Positions 24,989-35,301 of a DNA stretch of 64,000 bases are shown here, in pieces; the first letter of the stretch is position 1; every line of letters begins with the position of its first letter. The DNA is from Mycobacterium sp. 236(2023) (GTDB lineage Bacteria > Actinomycetota > Actinomycetes > Mycobacteriales > Mycobacteriaceae): NCBI RefSeq assembly GCF_029623955.1, contig NZ_JARSBP010000003.1, positions 1,054,001 through 1,118,000 of the forward strand, in the 5' to 3' direction. Below the pieces are notes generated by a model. That model did not search any database. It was not told the DNA's origin and saw only the letters and a program-made list of their open reading frames with translations. The position numbers were made by a program, and so were the translations under genes.

Positions 24989-25020
24989 CCTGCCTCACGA
25001 GCACAGGAGACGGTGATCGC

Positions 25021-25845
25021 ATGACAGACGGCGCACCCGACGGACGCTTCGGCATCCCGGACCCTGGGAACAACACCGAAGCAAGCCGCGTTGTCGCCTG
25101 TGAACGGTCTATTTGTGACCGTGGCCATCACGATCTGGAGGATCCGACGATCACCCCTAACGGCTCCGCGTCCGTTGCTTCTCCTGTTTCTTCGCCTGGT
25201 GCGTCTCCTGTCTCCATGGCGCACCTCGAACAGTTCACCGACGCCGAATGGGTCGAACCGGCCGACGAGCTGACCGGCACCGCGGTGTTCGACGCGACCG
25301 GTGATGTCGCGGCCATGCCGAGCTGGGACGAACTCGTCCGTCAGCACGCCGACCGGGTTTACCGTCTGGCGTACCGACTGTCGGGCAACCAGCACGATGC
25401 CGAAGACCTGACCCAAGAGACGTTCATCCGCGTCTTCCGGTCGGTGCAGAACTACCAGCCGGGCACCTTCGAGGGCTGGCTGCACCGCATCACGACCAAC
25501 TTGTTCCTCGACATGGTTCGTCGTCGTGGCCGCATCCGCATGGAGGCGCTGCCCGAGGATTACGACCGGGTGCCCGCCGACGAGCCGAACCCCGAGCAGA
25601 TCTACCACGACTCACGCCTGGGTCCGGATCTGCAGGCCGCCCTCGACTCGCTGGCCCCCGAGTTCCGTGCCGCCGTGGTCCTGTGCGACATCGAAGGGCT
25701 GTCCTACGAGGAGATCGGGGCGACGTTGGGCGTCAAGCTCGGCACCGTCCGCAGCCGCATCCACCGCGGTCGCCAGGCTCTGCGCGAGTACCTCGCCAGG
25801 CACTCCGACGTCGGCAGCGCTCGCGACGTCGCGAAATCCGCCTGA
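25021..25845 (+). CDS. sigE: ECF sigma factor SigE
   Basis: The 274-residue extracytoplasmic-function sigma factor controls envelope and surface-stress genes. Region 2 ([20 protein letters not shown], then [19 protein letters not shown]) and region 4 ([40 protein letters not shown]) are essentially identical to the M. tuberculosis protein. ATG 25021 has AGGAGA 10 bases upstream. An internal ATG at 25216 ([15 protein letters not shown]) aligns with a known shorter M. tuberculosis start, so two isoforms are possible. The 65-residue N-terminal extension is Ser/Pro-rich and poorly conserved. It is followed by its anti-sigma factor rseA. Confidence 0.95.
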   Translation: MTDGAPDGRFGIPDPGNNTEASRVVACERSICDRGHHDLEDPTITPNGSASVASPVSSPGASPVSMAHLEQFTDAEWVEPADELTGTAVFDATGDVAAMPSWDELVRQHADRVYRLAYRLSGNQHDAEDLTQETFIRVFRSVQNYQPGTFEGWLHRITTNLFLDMVRRRGRIRMEALPEDYDRVPADEPNPEQIYHDSRLGPDLQAALDSLAPEFRAAVVLCDIEGLSYEEIGATLGVKLGTVRSRIHRGRQALREYLARHSDVGSARDVAKSA

Positions 25846-25939
25846 CGTTCGCGCGCTGTCTTCCAGCATGCCGCGCTACATTCGAGGGGACGACTTTCGA
25901 CAGGGCAGGCTGCGCGACCCCGAGTGAGAGAGGAGCTGG

Positions 25940-26338
25940 GTGGTGTTCGATCCCGGACATGCATTCCGCCGAGCGTTCTCCTGGCTCCCGTCGCAGTTTG
26001 CTTCGCAAAGTGATGCGCCGGTAGGTCCGCGCCAGTTCGGCTCCACCGAGCACCTGTCGATCGAGGCTATCGCCGCGTTCGCCGACGGCGAGCTCCGCAT
26101 GACCGCGCACCTGCGCGCCGCCCACCACCTGTCGTTGTGTCCCGAGTGTGCGATGGAGGTCGACGCTCAGCGCCAAGCGCGTGAGGCCTTGCGGGATTCG
26201 TGCCCCGTAGCCATGCCAAGTTCTTTGCTGGGCTTGCTGTCCCAGATTCCGAACCACACCCCGGCCGAGACCCAGGAACCAGCCGAATCGCCGCAGTTAG
26301 CTGATGGCGCGCAGCGTGCTCGCCGCAAGCGCCGGTAG
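25940..26338 (+). CDS. rseA: Anti-sigma-E factor RseA
   Basis: The 132-residue protein has a zinc-associated anti-sigma domain: LSIEAIAAFADGELRMTAHL followed by H63-x3-C67-x2-C70 (HLSLCPEC), the redox-sensitive motif that binds SigE. There is no transmembrane helix, consistent with the cytoplasmic mycobacterial RseA. The C-terminal tail is rich in Pro, Ser and basic residues; in M. tuberculosis the protein is phosphorylated and degraded by Clp, which sequence alone cannot show here. GTG 25940 has GAGGAG just upstream. It is the orthologue of Rv1222, between sigE and htrA. Confidence 0.93.
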   Translation: MVFDPGHAFRRAFSWLPSQFASQSDAPVGPRQFGSTEHLSIEAIAAFADGELRMTAHLRAAHHLSLCPECAMEVDAQRQAREALRDSCPVAMPSSLLGLLSQIPNHTPAETQEPAESPQLADGAQRARRKRR

Positions 26339-26409
26339 GGTGGATGCAGCGCTGACCTGCGGTGTGCGTCGGCAATTGCTGGCACCTCGACTGAGGGTGG
26401 CAGAAGTAA

Positions 26410-27918
<1,509 letters not shown>

Positions 27919-27920
27919 CG

Positions 27921-28340
27921 ATGTTCGCCAACGTCGGCTGGGGCGAGATGCTGGTCCTGGTGATCGCCGGGTTGGTGATCCTCGGACCGGAGCGGCTGCC
28001 CGGTGCCATCCGCTGGACCGCGGGCGCGGTGCGTCAAGCGCGGGATTACGTGACCGGTGCGACCAGTCAGTTGCGCGAGGACCTCGGCCCTGACTTCGAC
28101 GATCTGCGGGAGCCGCTGTCGGAGCTGCAGAAGCTGCGGGGGATGACGCCGCGTGCGGCGCTGACCAAGCATCTGCTCGACGGTGACGACTCGATCTTCA
28201 CCGGGAAGTTCGATGCGAAGACCAACGGTCAGAGCGCGCCCGAGAAGCCGCAGTCCGGGCCGGGCCCGGCGGCGACTCCTCCTCCGGTCAAACAGTCGGA
28301 AGCGACCGGCTCGACGCCGTTCGATACCGACGCGACTTAA
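27921..28340 (+). CDS. tatB: Sec-independent (twin-arginine) translocase subunit TatB
   Basis: The 139-residue protein has the TatB layout: a short N-terminus, one membrane helix ([20 protein letters not shown] contains the conserved hinge GPERLP), an amphipathic helix ([20 protein letters not shown]) and a disordered Pro-rich tail. TatB works with TatA and TatC to export folded proteins. It starts 2 bases after htrA and its stop overlaps the convergent mrp stop by 4 bases. It is the orthologue of Rv1224. Confidence 0.94.
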   Translation: MFANVGWGEMLVLVIAGLVILGPERLPGAIRWTAGAVRQARDYVTGATSQLREDLGPDFDDLREPLSELQKLRGMTPRAALTKHLLDGDDSIFTGKFDAKTNGQSAPEKPQSGPGPAATPPPVKQSEATGSTPFDTDAT

Positions 28341-29464
28341 CGTCCGGCGGGGTCCAGCCCGAGCGACATCCCGGCGAGGCCGCGCTTGCGGCTCGACAGT
28401 GCGTCGGCGATCTTGCGGAGTTCCTTGCCTGCCGCCGAATCGGGAGCGCTGAGCACCAGCGGCACACCGGAGTCGCCGGCTGCGACCAGTTCGGGGTCCA
28501 GCGGGACCTGGCCCAGCAGCGGCACGTCGGCGCCGACAGAGCGCGAAAGGCTTTCTGCGACATGGCGTCCGCCGCCCTCGCCGAACATCTTGATGACGGG
28601 TCCGTCGACCATGTTCTCGACGACACCCGCGATGCGCTGGCGGGTCTGCAACGCGATCGCGCCCGCCCGCTCGGCCACCTCGGCGGCGGCCAGCTGCGGG
28701 GTGGTCACGACGAGGATCTCGGCGCCGGGGATCAGCTGTGCCACCGAGATCGCGATGTCACCCGTGCCCGGGGGAAGGTCGAGCAGCAGCACGTCGAGGT
28801 CGCCCCAGTACACATCGGCCAGGAACTGCTGCAACGCGCGGTGCAGCATCGGACCGCGCCACACGACGGGCGTGTTGCCCTGCGTGAACATCGCGATCGA
28901 GATGACCCGCACGTCGTGTGAGACCGGCGGCAGGATCATCGAATCGACCTGCGTCGGCCGGTCGGTCGTGCCCATCATCCTGGGCACGGAGTGGCCATAG
29001 ATGTCGGCATCGAGGAGCCCGACGGACAGTCCGCGCGCCGCCATCGCGGCGGCCAGGTTCACGGTGACGCTGGACTTGCCGACACCGCCCTTGCCCGACG
29101 CAACGGCGTACACCCGGGTCAGCGACCCGGGCTGGGCGAACGGGATGACAGGTTCGCGGGAATCGCCGCGCAACAGCTTGCGAAGTTCAGTGCGTTGCTC
29201 GTCGTTCATGACGTCGAGGGTGACCTTGACCGACCCGGTACCCGGCACGTCCTGGACGGCCCGCGTCACGCGATCGGAGATCTCGGTTTTCTTCGGACAT
29301 GCCGAGGTGGTCAGATACACCTCGACATGCACTGAGGAGTCGGTTTCGACGGTGACGTTCTTGACCATGCCGACTTCGGTGATCGGCCGCCGCAGTTCGG
29401 GGTCGACCACCTTGGTCAGGGCAGCGCGGACGGCTGCTTCCAGGTCGGTCGGTGTTGAAGACAT
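28337..29464 (-). CDS. mrp: Mrp-family Fe-S cluster carrier ATPase
   Basis: The 375-residue protein has an N-terminal MIP18/DUF59 domain (about 5-90, with the conserved TSACPKK) and a ParA/MinD-type ATPase with deviant Walker [10 protein letters not shown] around 123-131. It also has [16 protein letters not shown] and [14 protein letters not shown]. Mrp/ApbC proteins hold and transfer iron-sulfur clusters. The C-x2-C cluster motif usual near the C-terminus is not obvious, which fits some actinobacterial members. ATG 29464 is used; a GTG directly before it is an alternative. It is the orthologue of Rv1229c. Confidence 0.92.
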   Translation of the reverse strand: MSSTPTDLEAAVRAALTKVVDPELRRPITEVGMVKNVTVETDSSVHVEVYLTTSACPKKTEISDRVTRAVQDVPGTGSVKVTLDVMNDEQRTELRKLLRGDSREPVIPFAQPGSLTRVYAVASGKGGVGKSSVTVNLAAAMAARGLSVGLLDADIYGHSVPRMMGTTDRPTQVDSMILPPVSHDVRVISIAMFTQGNTPVVWRGPMLHRALQQFLADVYWGDLDVLLLDLPPGTGDIAISVAQLIPGAEILVVTTPQLAAAEVAERAGAIALQTRQRIAGVVENMVDGPVIKMFGEGGGRHVAESLSRSVGADVPLLGQVPLDPELVAAGDSGVPLVLSAPDSAAGKELRKIADALSSRKRGLAGMSLGLDPAGR

Positions 29465-29515
29465 CACCTGCGAGTCTAGGCGGCGTGGTCCCCAGGACCC
29501 GAATTCGGTCGGATG

Positions 29516-30889
29516 TCAGGCGACAGGGCCGGGCGCGGGGCCCGGAGCTGGGCCGGGGGCCGGCCCGGGTGCCGGGGGCAGGCCGGGCAGTGCAGGCGCC
29601 ATCGGTGCGGGGAACGGTCCAGGCGGCGGCGGCGCGGCGGGTGCCGGCGGCAGGATGCCGAGGGGCCCGGCCGGCGGCGGCACCGGAGCTGGTGCTGCAG
29701 GTAGGTCCTGGATGCAGAACACCGCGCACTGCGCCGGCTTCGGCGGCGGCTGCTGCATCCACGGCGGCACCCACGCCGGAGGCGGGGGAGCGACGGGCTG
29801 AGGCATCGCCGCGGGCATGGGCCCCGGCAGCGGGCCCAGCGATTGTCCGGCCGCGAAACCGGGCACCGCCGGGTTGATCTGGCTGGCCACGTCGGTGCGT
29901 TCCATGATCGGGATCAGCGACAACGGGTCGGTGGCGGGCAGGCCGGCAGCGTTGATCGGTAGCCCCGGGCCGAGCCCGGCCCGGCGGTCGAGGTGGGTGA
30001 TCAGGTCATCGGTTGTCGCCGAGGACAGTTCGGGCACCGAACCGGTGATCGGCGGCAGGTCGAGGGGCACCACCCCGGTGGCGTACGCCGCGGCCCAGCT
30101 GAGCACGTTCTGGGCGTAGGCCATCGAGTTGTTGTAGCGCAGGATCGCCGCCATGACATCGGCCTGATTGCGCAGGTTCATGTTTCCGCTGCACAGGTAG
30201 CGCGCCGCTGCCAGCGAGGCGTCGTAGACGTTCTGGACATCGGCCTTGCCGTCGCCGTCGCCGTCGGAGGCGTAGCGCGACCACGTACCGGGCAGGAACT
30301 GCATCGGGCCCATCGCCCGCGCGTACACGACCCGGTTGTCCGCCCGGCCCTCCACGATGACCTCGTTGCCGGGCAGCGTGCCGTCGAGCGCGGGGCCGTA
30401 GATCGGGCGGACCGCGTTGCCGCGGGTGTCCGTCGCTCCGCCGTAGGAGTGCATCGACTCGATGCGCCCGATGCCCGCCAGCAGGTTCCAGCTGACACCG
30501 CATCCGGGATAGGCGGCCGCCATCATGGTCTCGGCGTTGCGGTAGGCCGCCAGGTTCACCGACGGAATGCGAAGTGTGCCAGGGGCATTGACCACAACCG
30601 GCGGCGGAGGCGCGGAGGCGGTGCTCGCGACGGTGCGGAACGGGGCGGGGGCTTTCGCGACGGCCACGACGGACACGCCTGCGTTCGCATCGGGGGCGGG
30701 TGCGACGGCGGCCAGCGGCATGACCGCCGAATCACGCGTAGGGACATTGGTGGTCGGTGCGGACGCACCGACGGCGCCGGCCAGGACCAGCGGCGTCAGG
30801 ACGGCGGCCACCCCGACGGCCGGCGTGCGGACAAATTGACCTGCCCGCCGTCGCGCTGCTCCGAGGGCAGATCCTCCCCCTATGTGCAC
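29516..30889 (-). CDS. Secreted lytic transglycosylase with EF-hand-like loop and Pro-rich tail
   Basis: The 457-residue protein has an N-terminal signal/anchor helix (about 22-44), a low-complexity linker, a transglycosylase domain (about 105-260) and a 150-residue proline-rich tail. The catalytic glutamate is E144 in GIGRIESMHSYGG, followed by AMGPMQFLPGTWSRYA. D209-N220 (DGDGDGKADVQN) fits an EF-hand calcium loop, as in Slt35/MltB enzymes. The enzyme cleaves peptidoglycan with 1,6-anhydro-ring formation. The tail ends in repeated P-A-P-G units (29520-29580) and probably crosses the cell wall. The start is GTG 30889. It is the orthologue of Rv1230c. Confidence 0.9.
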   Translation of the reverse strand: MHIGGGSALGAARRRAGQFVRTPAVGVAAVLTPLVLAGAVGASAPTTNVPTRDSAVMPLAAVAPAPDANAGVSVVAVAKAPAPFRTVASTASAPPPPVVVNAPGTLRIPSVNLAAYRNAETMMAAAYPGCGVSWNLLAGIGRIESMHSYGGATDTRGNAVRPIYGPALDGTLPGNEVIVEGRADNRVVYARAMGPMQFLPGTWSRYASDGDGDGKADVQNVYDASLAAARYLCSGNMNLRNQADVMAAILRYNNSMAYAQNVLSWAAAYATGVVPLDLPPITGSVPELSSATTDDLITHLDRRAGLGPGLPINAAGLPATDPLSLIPIMERTDVASQINPAVPGFAAGQSLGPLPGPMPAAMPQPVAPPPPAWVPPWMQQPPPKPAQCAVFCIQDLPAAPAPVPPPAGPLGILPPAPAAPPPPGPFPAPMAPALPGLPPAPGPAPGPAPGPAPGPVA

Positions 30890-30976
30890 TCAACCGTCCT
30901 AGCTGTGTGATCGCCTGTGAACCCCGTCACCATACCTAGTTGACTACGTCGGCGTGACAGCAATGGCTCAGCTGTC

Positions 30977-31510
30977 TCAGCTGGATTTCTTGGACTTGCG
31001 CTCTCCGGAGTCGTGTTTGCTCGGTTTTGCCGGGTGCGTGTGCAGTTCCTCGATCAGTTCGCGGATCTCGTCCAGCTCGCGGCGCAGATAGTCGCGGGTG
31101 GCGACTTCGCCGACCGCGAGCCGCAGCGCGGCCAGTTCGCGGGCCAGGAACTCCGTGTCCGCCTTCGTCTGCTGTGCACGCCTGCGGTCCTCTTCCAGCG
31201 AGACCCGGTCGCGGTTCTCCTGCCGGTTCTGCGCAAGCAGGATCAGTGGCGCCGCGTAGGCCGCCTGCGTCGAGAACGCGAGGTTGAGCAGGATGAACGG
31301 GTACGGGTCCCATTGCCAGGCGAAGGCGCCCATATTGAGCAGGATCCAGACGATGACGACGATCGTCTGGATCGCCAGGTAGCGGCCGGTCCCGAGGAAC
31401 CGCGCGATCCGTTCGCTGAACTGGCCGACTGCCTCGATGTTCAGACGGGGGCCGAAAGAGCGCGACGTCCTCGGCGTGTCGAGACGCTGACGGGCCGTCG
31501 ATTCGCTCAT
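30977..31510 (-). CDS. DUF1003 membrane protein (Rv1231c type)
   Basis: The 177-residue protein has two membrane helices (about 45-65 and 75-95, in AIQTIVVIVWILLNMGAF and PFILLNLAFSTQAAYAAPLI), then a long charged coiled coil (NRQENRDRVSLEEDRRRAQQ and RRELDEIRELIEELH) and a lysine-rich end. This is the standard DUF1003 form. Its ATG overlaps the stop of the preceding CBS-domain gene (ATGA), indicating translational coupling. DUF1003 function is unknown; the conserved pairing with an MgtE-N/CBS protein hints at a role in ion or membrane homeostasis. Confidence 0.88.
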   Translation of the reverse strand: MSESTARQRLDTPRTSRSFGPRLNIEAVGQFSERIARFLGTGRYLAIQTIVVIVWILLNMGAFAWQWDPYPFILLNLAFSTQAAYAAPLILLAQNRQENRDRVSLEEDRRRAQQTKADTEFLARELAALRLAVGEVATRDYLRRELDEIRELIEELHTHPAKPSKHDSGERKSKKSS

Positions 31511-32805
31511 GTCGTCCTCTCGGCGGTGACGATGACGGGTTCGACCTCGTGTTCACGCCAGTCGTCGGGCAGCAGATGGTCCAGGACGTCGTCGACGGAC
31601 ACGGCGCCGAGCAGGTGGTTCTGTTCGTCGACGACCGGTCCGCACACCAGGTTGTAGGCGGCGAAGTACCGCGTCAGCGAGCCGAGCGAATCCTCCGGCG
31701 CCAGCTTGGGCAGGTCGCTGTCGACGATGCCGCTGACCAGAGAGGCCGGCGGTTCCCGCAGGAGCCGCTGCAGGTGCACGCAGCCCAGGTATCGGCCCGT
31801 CGGGGTGGCGGTCGGCGGGCGCACGACGAACACCAGCGACGCCAGCGCCGGCGTGAGGTCCGGATCGCGAACGCGGGCAAGGGCTTCGGCGACGGTGGTG
31901 TCAGGTGCGAGCACCACCGGTTCGGACGTCATCAGACCGCCCGCCGTGTTCGGGGAGTGACTGAGCAGACGGCGCACGTCCTCGGAGTCCTCGGGGTCCA
32001 TGCGACGCAGGAACTGTTCGGCGTCGGCGGGTGTCATCGTGCCGAGCAGGTCGGCCGCGTCATCGGGATCCATCGCCTCGAGCACGTCGGCGGCGCGGTC
32101 GGTCTCCAGCGCGCGCAGTAGCGCGACCTGTTCCTCTTCGGCCATCTCCTGCAGCACGTCGGCGAGTCGTTCGTCGTCGAGGGCGTTGACCACTTCGTGG
32201 CGGCGTTTGTCGGGCAGGTCCCGGATGGCGTCGGCGACCTCGACGGCGCGTTGGCCCTGGAACTGTTCGAGCAGCTGCGCCACGCCCTGGTCCGGCATCG
32301 CAAGCCCGGACGGCGTCAGGCCGTGGACGTGTGACCAGTCGGTCGCGTAGACGTTGCTTCGACGGCCGAGGCGGCGCTGCGGACGCACCGCGACGCGCGT
32401 CACCAGCCAGTCGCGCGTGCGGGTCTGCTGCTCGATGGCGAGATCGACCACGACGACGTCGAGGCCCGCCAGGTTCTGCAGGTCGGGGTCGTCGACGCGC
32501 ACCCGCGTCTCGATGACCTGTCCCAGAACCAGCACCTCACCGGGGCGTTGCGAGAAGCGGCGCAGCGACACGCTCCCGGTCGACAGCGTCACAGCTCCGG
32601 GCTCGATCGCGGTGACCCGCAGGATCGGCACGAAAATTCTTCTGCGGCTGAGCAACTCGATGACAAGCCCGAGGACGCGCGGCTGCTGGCGCACCAGGCT
32701 GAGCCCGATGACGACATCACGGACACGGCCGATGGATTCTCCGTCGGGTCCTAGTACCACCATCCCCGCGAGACGAGCCGCAAAGACCCTGTTGACCGAC
32801 GCCAT
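31507..32805 (-). CDS. PRC-barrel/MgtE-N/CBS-domain protein (Rv1232c type)
   Basis: The 432-residue soluble protein has a PRC-barrel-like N-terminus (MVVLGPDGESIGRVRDVVIG), an MgtE N-terminal superhelix (about 215-300: LPDKRRHEVVNALDDERLAD, VLEAMDPDDAADLLGTM) and a CBS pair (about 300-420: MTSEPVVLAPDTTVAEALAR, GAVSVDDVLDHLLPDDW). It looks like the cytosolic gating part of an MgtE magnesium channel without the membrane channel. It is coupled to the DUF1003 gene by a 4-base overlap. ATG 32805 is chosen because conserved sequence begins there. The divergent CoA-lyase gene starts 38 bases away. Confidence 0.88.
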   Translation of the reverse strand: MASVNRVFAARLAGMVVLGPDGESIGRVRDVVIGLSLVRQQPRVLGLVIELLSRRRIFVPILRVTAIEPGAVTLSTGSVSLRRFSQRPGEVLVLGQVIETRVRVDDPDLQNLAGLDVVVVDLAIEQQTRTRDWLVTRVAVRPQRRLGRRSNVYATDWSHVHGLTPSGLAMPDQGVAQLLEQFQGQRAVEVADAIRDLPDKRRHEVVNALDDERLADVLQEMAEEEQVALLRALETDRAADVLEAMDPDDAADLLGTMTPADAEQFLRRMDPEDSEDVRRLLSHSPNTAGGLMTSEPVVLAPDTTVAEALARVRDPDLTPALASLVFVVRPPTATPTGRYLGCVHLQRLLREPPASLVSGIVDSDLPKLAPEDSLGSLTRYFAAYNLVCGPVVDEQNHLLGAVSVDDVLDHLLPDDWREHEVEPVIVTAERTT

Positions 32806-32843
32806 GGTTGTAAAGGGTAGAAGAGTGTCCGGAGGTGCATGAA

Positions 32844-33800
32844 ATGGAAAACCGGTATCGGCCCCGCCGAACCTGTCTGTCCGTGCCGGGCAGCAGCGAG
32901 AAAATGATCCAGAAGGCCAAGACACTCGCCGCCGACGAGGTGTTCCTGGACCTCGAGGACGCGGTCGCCGCCGATGCGAAAGCCCAAGCGCGCGCACAGG
33001 TTGCGGCAGCTCTGGCGGAACCGGGCTGGTCGGGACAGTTGCGCGGGGTGAGGGTCAACGACTGGACCACTCCGTGGACGCACGCCGACATCATCGAAGT
33101 CGTCTCCCGCGCGGGCGCGTCGCTCGATCTCGTGGTGCTCCCGAAGGTGACCGATGTCTCTCATGTCATCGCGCTGGATCTGTTGCTCAGCCAACTCGAG
33201 GCCATCCACGATCTACCTCCGGGACACATCGGCATCGAGGCACAGATCGAGGACGCCAAGGGACTGACCAACATCGACGCGATCGCCTCGGCGCCGCGGG
33301 TGCACGCGCTGGTGCTCGGGCCGGCGGACATGATGGCCAGCCTGAACATGCGCACGCTCGAGGTCGGTGAGCAGCCGGAGGGCTATGACGTCGGCGACGC
33401 CTACCACCACGTGCTGATGCGGATTCTGGTCGCGGCGCGCGCCAACGGCATCGCGGCGATCGACGGGCCCTACCTGAAGGTCCGCGACGTCGAGTCGTTC
33501 CGCCGCGTGGCCGGGCGGTCCGCCGCGCTGGGCTACGACGGCAAGTGGGTGCTGCATCCCGACCAGATCACCGCCGGCAACGAGATCTTCAGCCCCAGGC
33601 AGGAGGCCTACGACCACGCCGAGCTGATCCTGGAGGCCTACGAGTGGCACACCTCCCGCGCGGGTGGGGCACGGGGCGCGGTGATGCTGGGCGACGAGAT
33701 GATCGACGAGGCCAGTCGCAAGATGGCACTCGTCGTCGCGGGCAAGGGCCGCGCCGCGGGCATGCAGCGCACCGGTGAGCGGTTCGAGCCACCCGCATAG
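32844..33800 (+). CDS. CoA-ester lyase of the HpcH/HpaI (CitE-like) family
   Basis: The 318-residue TIM-barrel enzyme carries CitE/Mcl motifs: RRTCLSVPGSSEKM at the start, DEVFLDLEDAV (metal/substrate aspartates and glutamates), VRVNDWTTPW, HIGIEAQIEDAKGL and the C-terminal GYDGKWVLHPDQI. Relatives cleave citryl-, malyl- or methylmalyl-CoA. The mycobacterial single-gene forms are not part of a citrate lyase complex. ATG 32844 has GGAGG 8 bases upstream, which is better than the GTG at 32835 that overlaps that site. The exact substrate is undetermined. Confidence 0.9.
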   Translation: MENRYRPRRTCLSVPGSSEKMIQKAKTLAADEVFLDLEDAVAADAKAQARAQVAAALAEPGWSGQLRGVRVNDWTTPWTHADIIEVVSRAGASLDLVVLPKVTDVSHVIALDLLLSQLEAIHDLPPGHIGIEAQIEDAKGLTNIDAIASAPRVHALVLGPADMMASLNMRTLEVGEQPEGYDVGDAYHHVLMRILVAARANGIAAIDGPYLKVRDVESFRRVAGRSAALGYDGKWVLHPDQITAGNEIFSPRQEAYDHAELILEAYEWHTSRAGGARGAVMLGDEMIDEASRKMALVVAGKGRAAGMQRTGERFEPPA

Positions 33801-33807
33801 CTGAGCG

Positions 33808-34560
33808 CTAAGCGGCCGCGACGAGCACCACGAGGATGAATGCGCCGATCAACCCGAGGGCGCCGATCACGGTGCCGGCGATCGCCATCTCCTTGCCGCC
33901 CTGGCCGCTCTTCTTGATCTGGTTGAGGGCGACGATGCCGAGCACCACAGCGACGATCGAGGCGATGGTGCCCGTGAAGCACAGAAGGTTCAGCGGGATC
34001 GCGAGCAGCGACGCGACCAACGATCCGATGGCAAGGCTGTTCGAACCCGATTGCGGCGGGGCGCCGTAGCCGTACTCGGCGCCGGGATAGCCGCCGCCGT
34101 ACGGCGACGGTGGCAGGTAACCCGGGGCTCCATAACCGGGCGCCCCATATCCGGGTGTGCCGTACCCCGGTGACCCGTAACCGGGTGCTCCGTACCCCGG
34201 TGTCGGATAGGGCGGCGGCGATCCCGCGTCGGGATAGGGCGGTGCGAATCCGGGCGGCGGCGGAGGATAGGGCGGATTGGAAAAATCGCCGGACGGGGGG
34301 TACCCGGTCACCGGCGTGTAGGCGGGCGGCGGGTCATATCCGGCGGGCGGAACGTAGTTCGGGGCGCTGGCGGACGGCGGCGGGTTGTAGGCCGGGGGCG
34401 GCGTGTAGCCCTGCGGCGGTGTGTCGTCCAGCGTCGGGTCCGGCGCGCCGGAGGTGTCCTCGATCGGGGGTGCCTCGTAGCCCGCTGCGGACGGTTCGGT
34501 CCCGCCGGCGACAGGGTCGGACGATGCGGCCCGTTCGGGATCGTTGTCCGGACTTGTCAT
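33808..34560 (-). CDS. Pro/Tyr/Gly-rich DUF4190 membrane protein (Rv1233c type)
   Basis: The 250-residue protein has a disordered N-terminal two thirds dominated by Pro, Tyr and Gly, including tandem PGYGA/S/T units. A DUF4190-type C-terminus follows with two membrane helices (SLAIGSLVASLLAIPLNLLC and IGALGLIGAFILVVLVAAA) joined by VVLGIVALNQIKKSGQGGK. It starts at ATG 34560 and is divergent from the stress-type membrane gene. A minus-strand TAGGCT about 12 bases upstream of the ATG is a possible -10. Function is unknown; such proteins are often partners of secretion or envelope complexes. Confidence 0.85.
   Translation of the reverse strand: MTSPDNDPERAASSDPVAGGTEPSAAGYEAPPIEDTSGAPDPTLDDTPPQGYTPPPAYNPPPSASAPNYVPPAGYDPPPAYTPVTGYPPSGDFSNPPYPPPPPGFAPPYPDAGSPPPYPTPGYGAPGYGSPGYGTPGYGAPGYGAPGYLPPSPYGGGYPGAEYGYGAPPQSGSNSLAIGSLVASLLAIPLNLLCFTGTIASIVAVVLGIVALNQIKKSGQGGKEMAIAGTVIGALGLIGAFILVVLVAAA
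34120..34205 (-). repeat. Tandem 15-base repeats coding P-G-Y-G-x
   Basis: Five to six near-identical 15-base units inside the DUF4190 gene encode PGYGA, PGYGS, PGYGT, PGYGA, PGYGA and PGYLP. Such arrays can change length by replication slippage. Confidence 0.8.
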
Positions 34561-34684
34561 GATGATCAACCTAGCCTAAGGCCAGGTAAACCGAGGTGAG
34601 CGTGCATCGGGGCACCTTTTGGGGTGTGCCAGTCGTTGTCGAGGGACTAGCGTGAAATGTGCGCTATCGAAGGAGTGAGAGACC

Positions 34685-35215
34685 ATGACCAGCCCGTTTC
34701 AGCCAGGACAGAATCCCGGTGCGCCTGCCGCGGGCGGCGCTGCCTCCGGACGTGGCCGCGCAGTCGGGTTGCCGACCCCACCCAAGGGGTGGCCGATCGG
34801 TTCCTATCCCACGTATGCCGAGGCGCAGCGCGCCGTGGATTACCTGTCCGATCAGCAGTTTCCGGTGGAACACGTGACGATCGTCGGCGTCGACCTGATG
34901 CAGGTGGAGCGCGTGACGGGACGGCTGTCGTGGCCGAAAGTCCTCGGTGGCGGCGTGCTCACCGGTGCCTGGCTCGGCCTGTTCATCGGCCTCATCTTGG
35001 GCTTCTTCAGCCCCAATCCGTGGAGTGCACTCGTCACCGGCCTCGTCGCCGGTGTGTTCTTCGGGTTGATCACCTCCGCCATCCCGTATGCGATGGCGCG
35101 TGGCACAAGAGATTTCAGCTCGACCATGCAACTGGTCGCGGGACGCTACGACGTACTGTGCGACCCGCAGAGCGCCGAGAAGGGTCGGGATCTGCTGGGG
35201 CGCTTGGCCATCTAG
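34685..35215 (+). CDS. General stress protein 17M-like membrane protein (Rv1234 type)
   Basis: The 176-residue protein has a Pro/Gly-rich N-terminus, a ferredoxin-like general-stress domain (GSYPTYAEAQRAVDYLSDQQ, VEHVTIVGVDLMQVERVTGR), then two glycine-zipper membrane helices (VLTGAWLGLFIGLILGFF and LVTGLVAGVFFGLITSAI). GAAGGAG precedes the ATG, and a TAGCGT at 34648-34653 is a likely -10. In M. tuberculosis this gene directly precedes lpqY-sugABC; here only sugC follows, after 86 bases. Confidence 0.87.
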   Translation: MTSPFQPGQNPGAPAAGGAASGRGRAVGLPTPPKGWPIGSYPTYAEAQRAVDYLSDQQFPVEHVTIVGVDLMQVERVTGRLSWPKVLGGGVLTGAWLGLFIGLILGFFSPNPWSALVTGLVAGVFFGLITSAIPYAMARGTRDFSSTMQLVAGRYDVLCDPQSAEKGRDLLGRLAI

Positions 35216-35301
35216 CTGGGGCAATGTTGCGCGTCGTGCACCTTTGGCCCTAGTTTTGCCCCGCGGGCACGACCAATGCCTGTGCGGTGAAAGGGAGCTC
35301 G

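Noticed and set aside
34570..34600. AGCCTAAGG-type sequence between the DUF4190 and stress-protein genes considered as an iron box
   Set aside because: Only a partial half-site matches; the symmetric TTAGG...CCTAA arrangement seen at 61016 is missing. TAGGCT there is better read as a -10.
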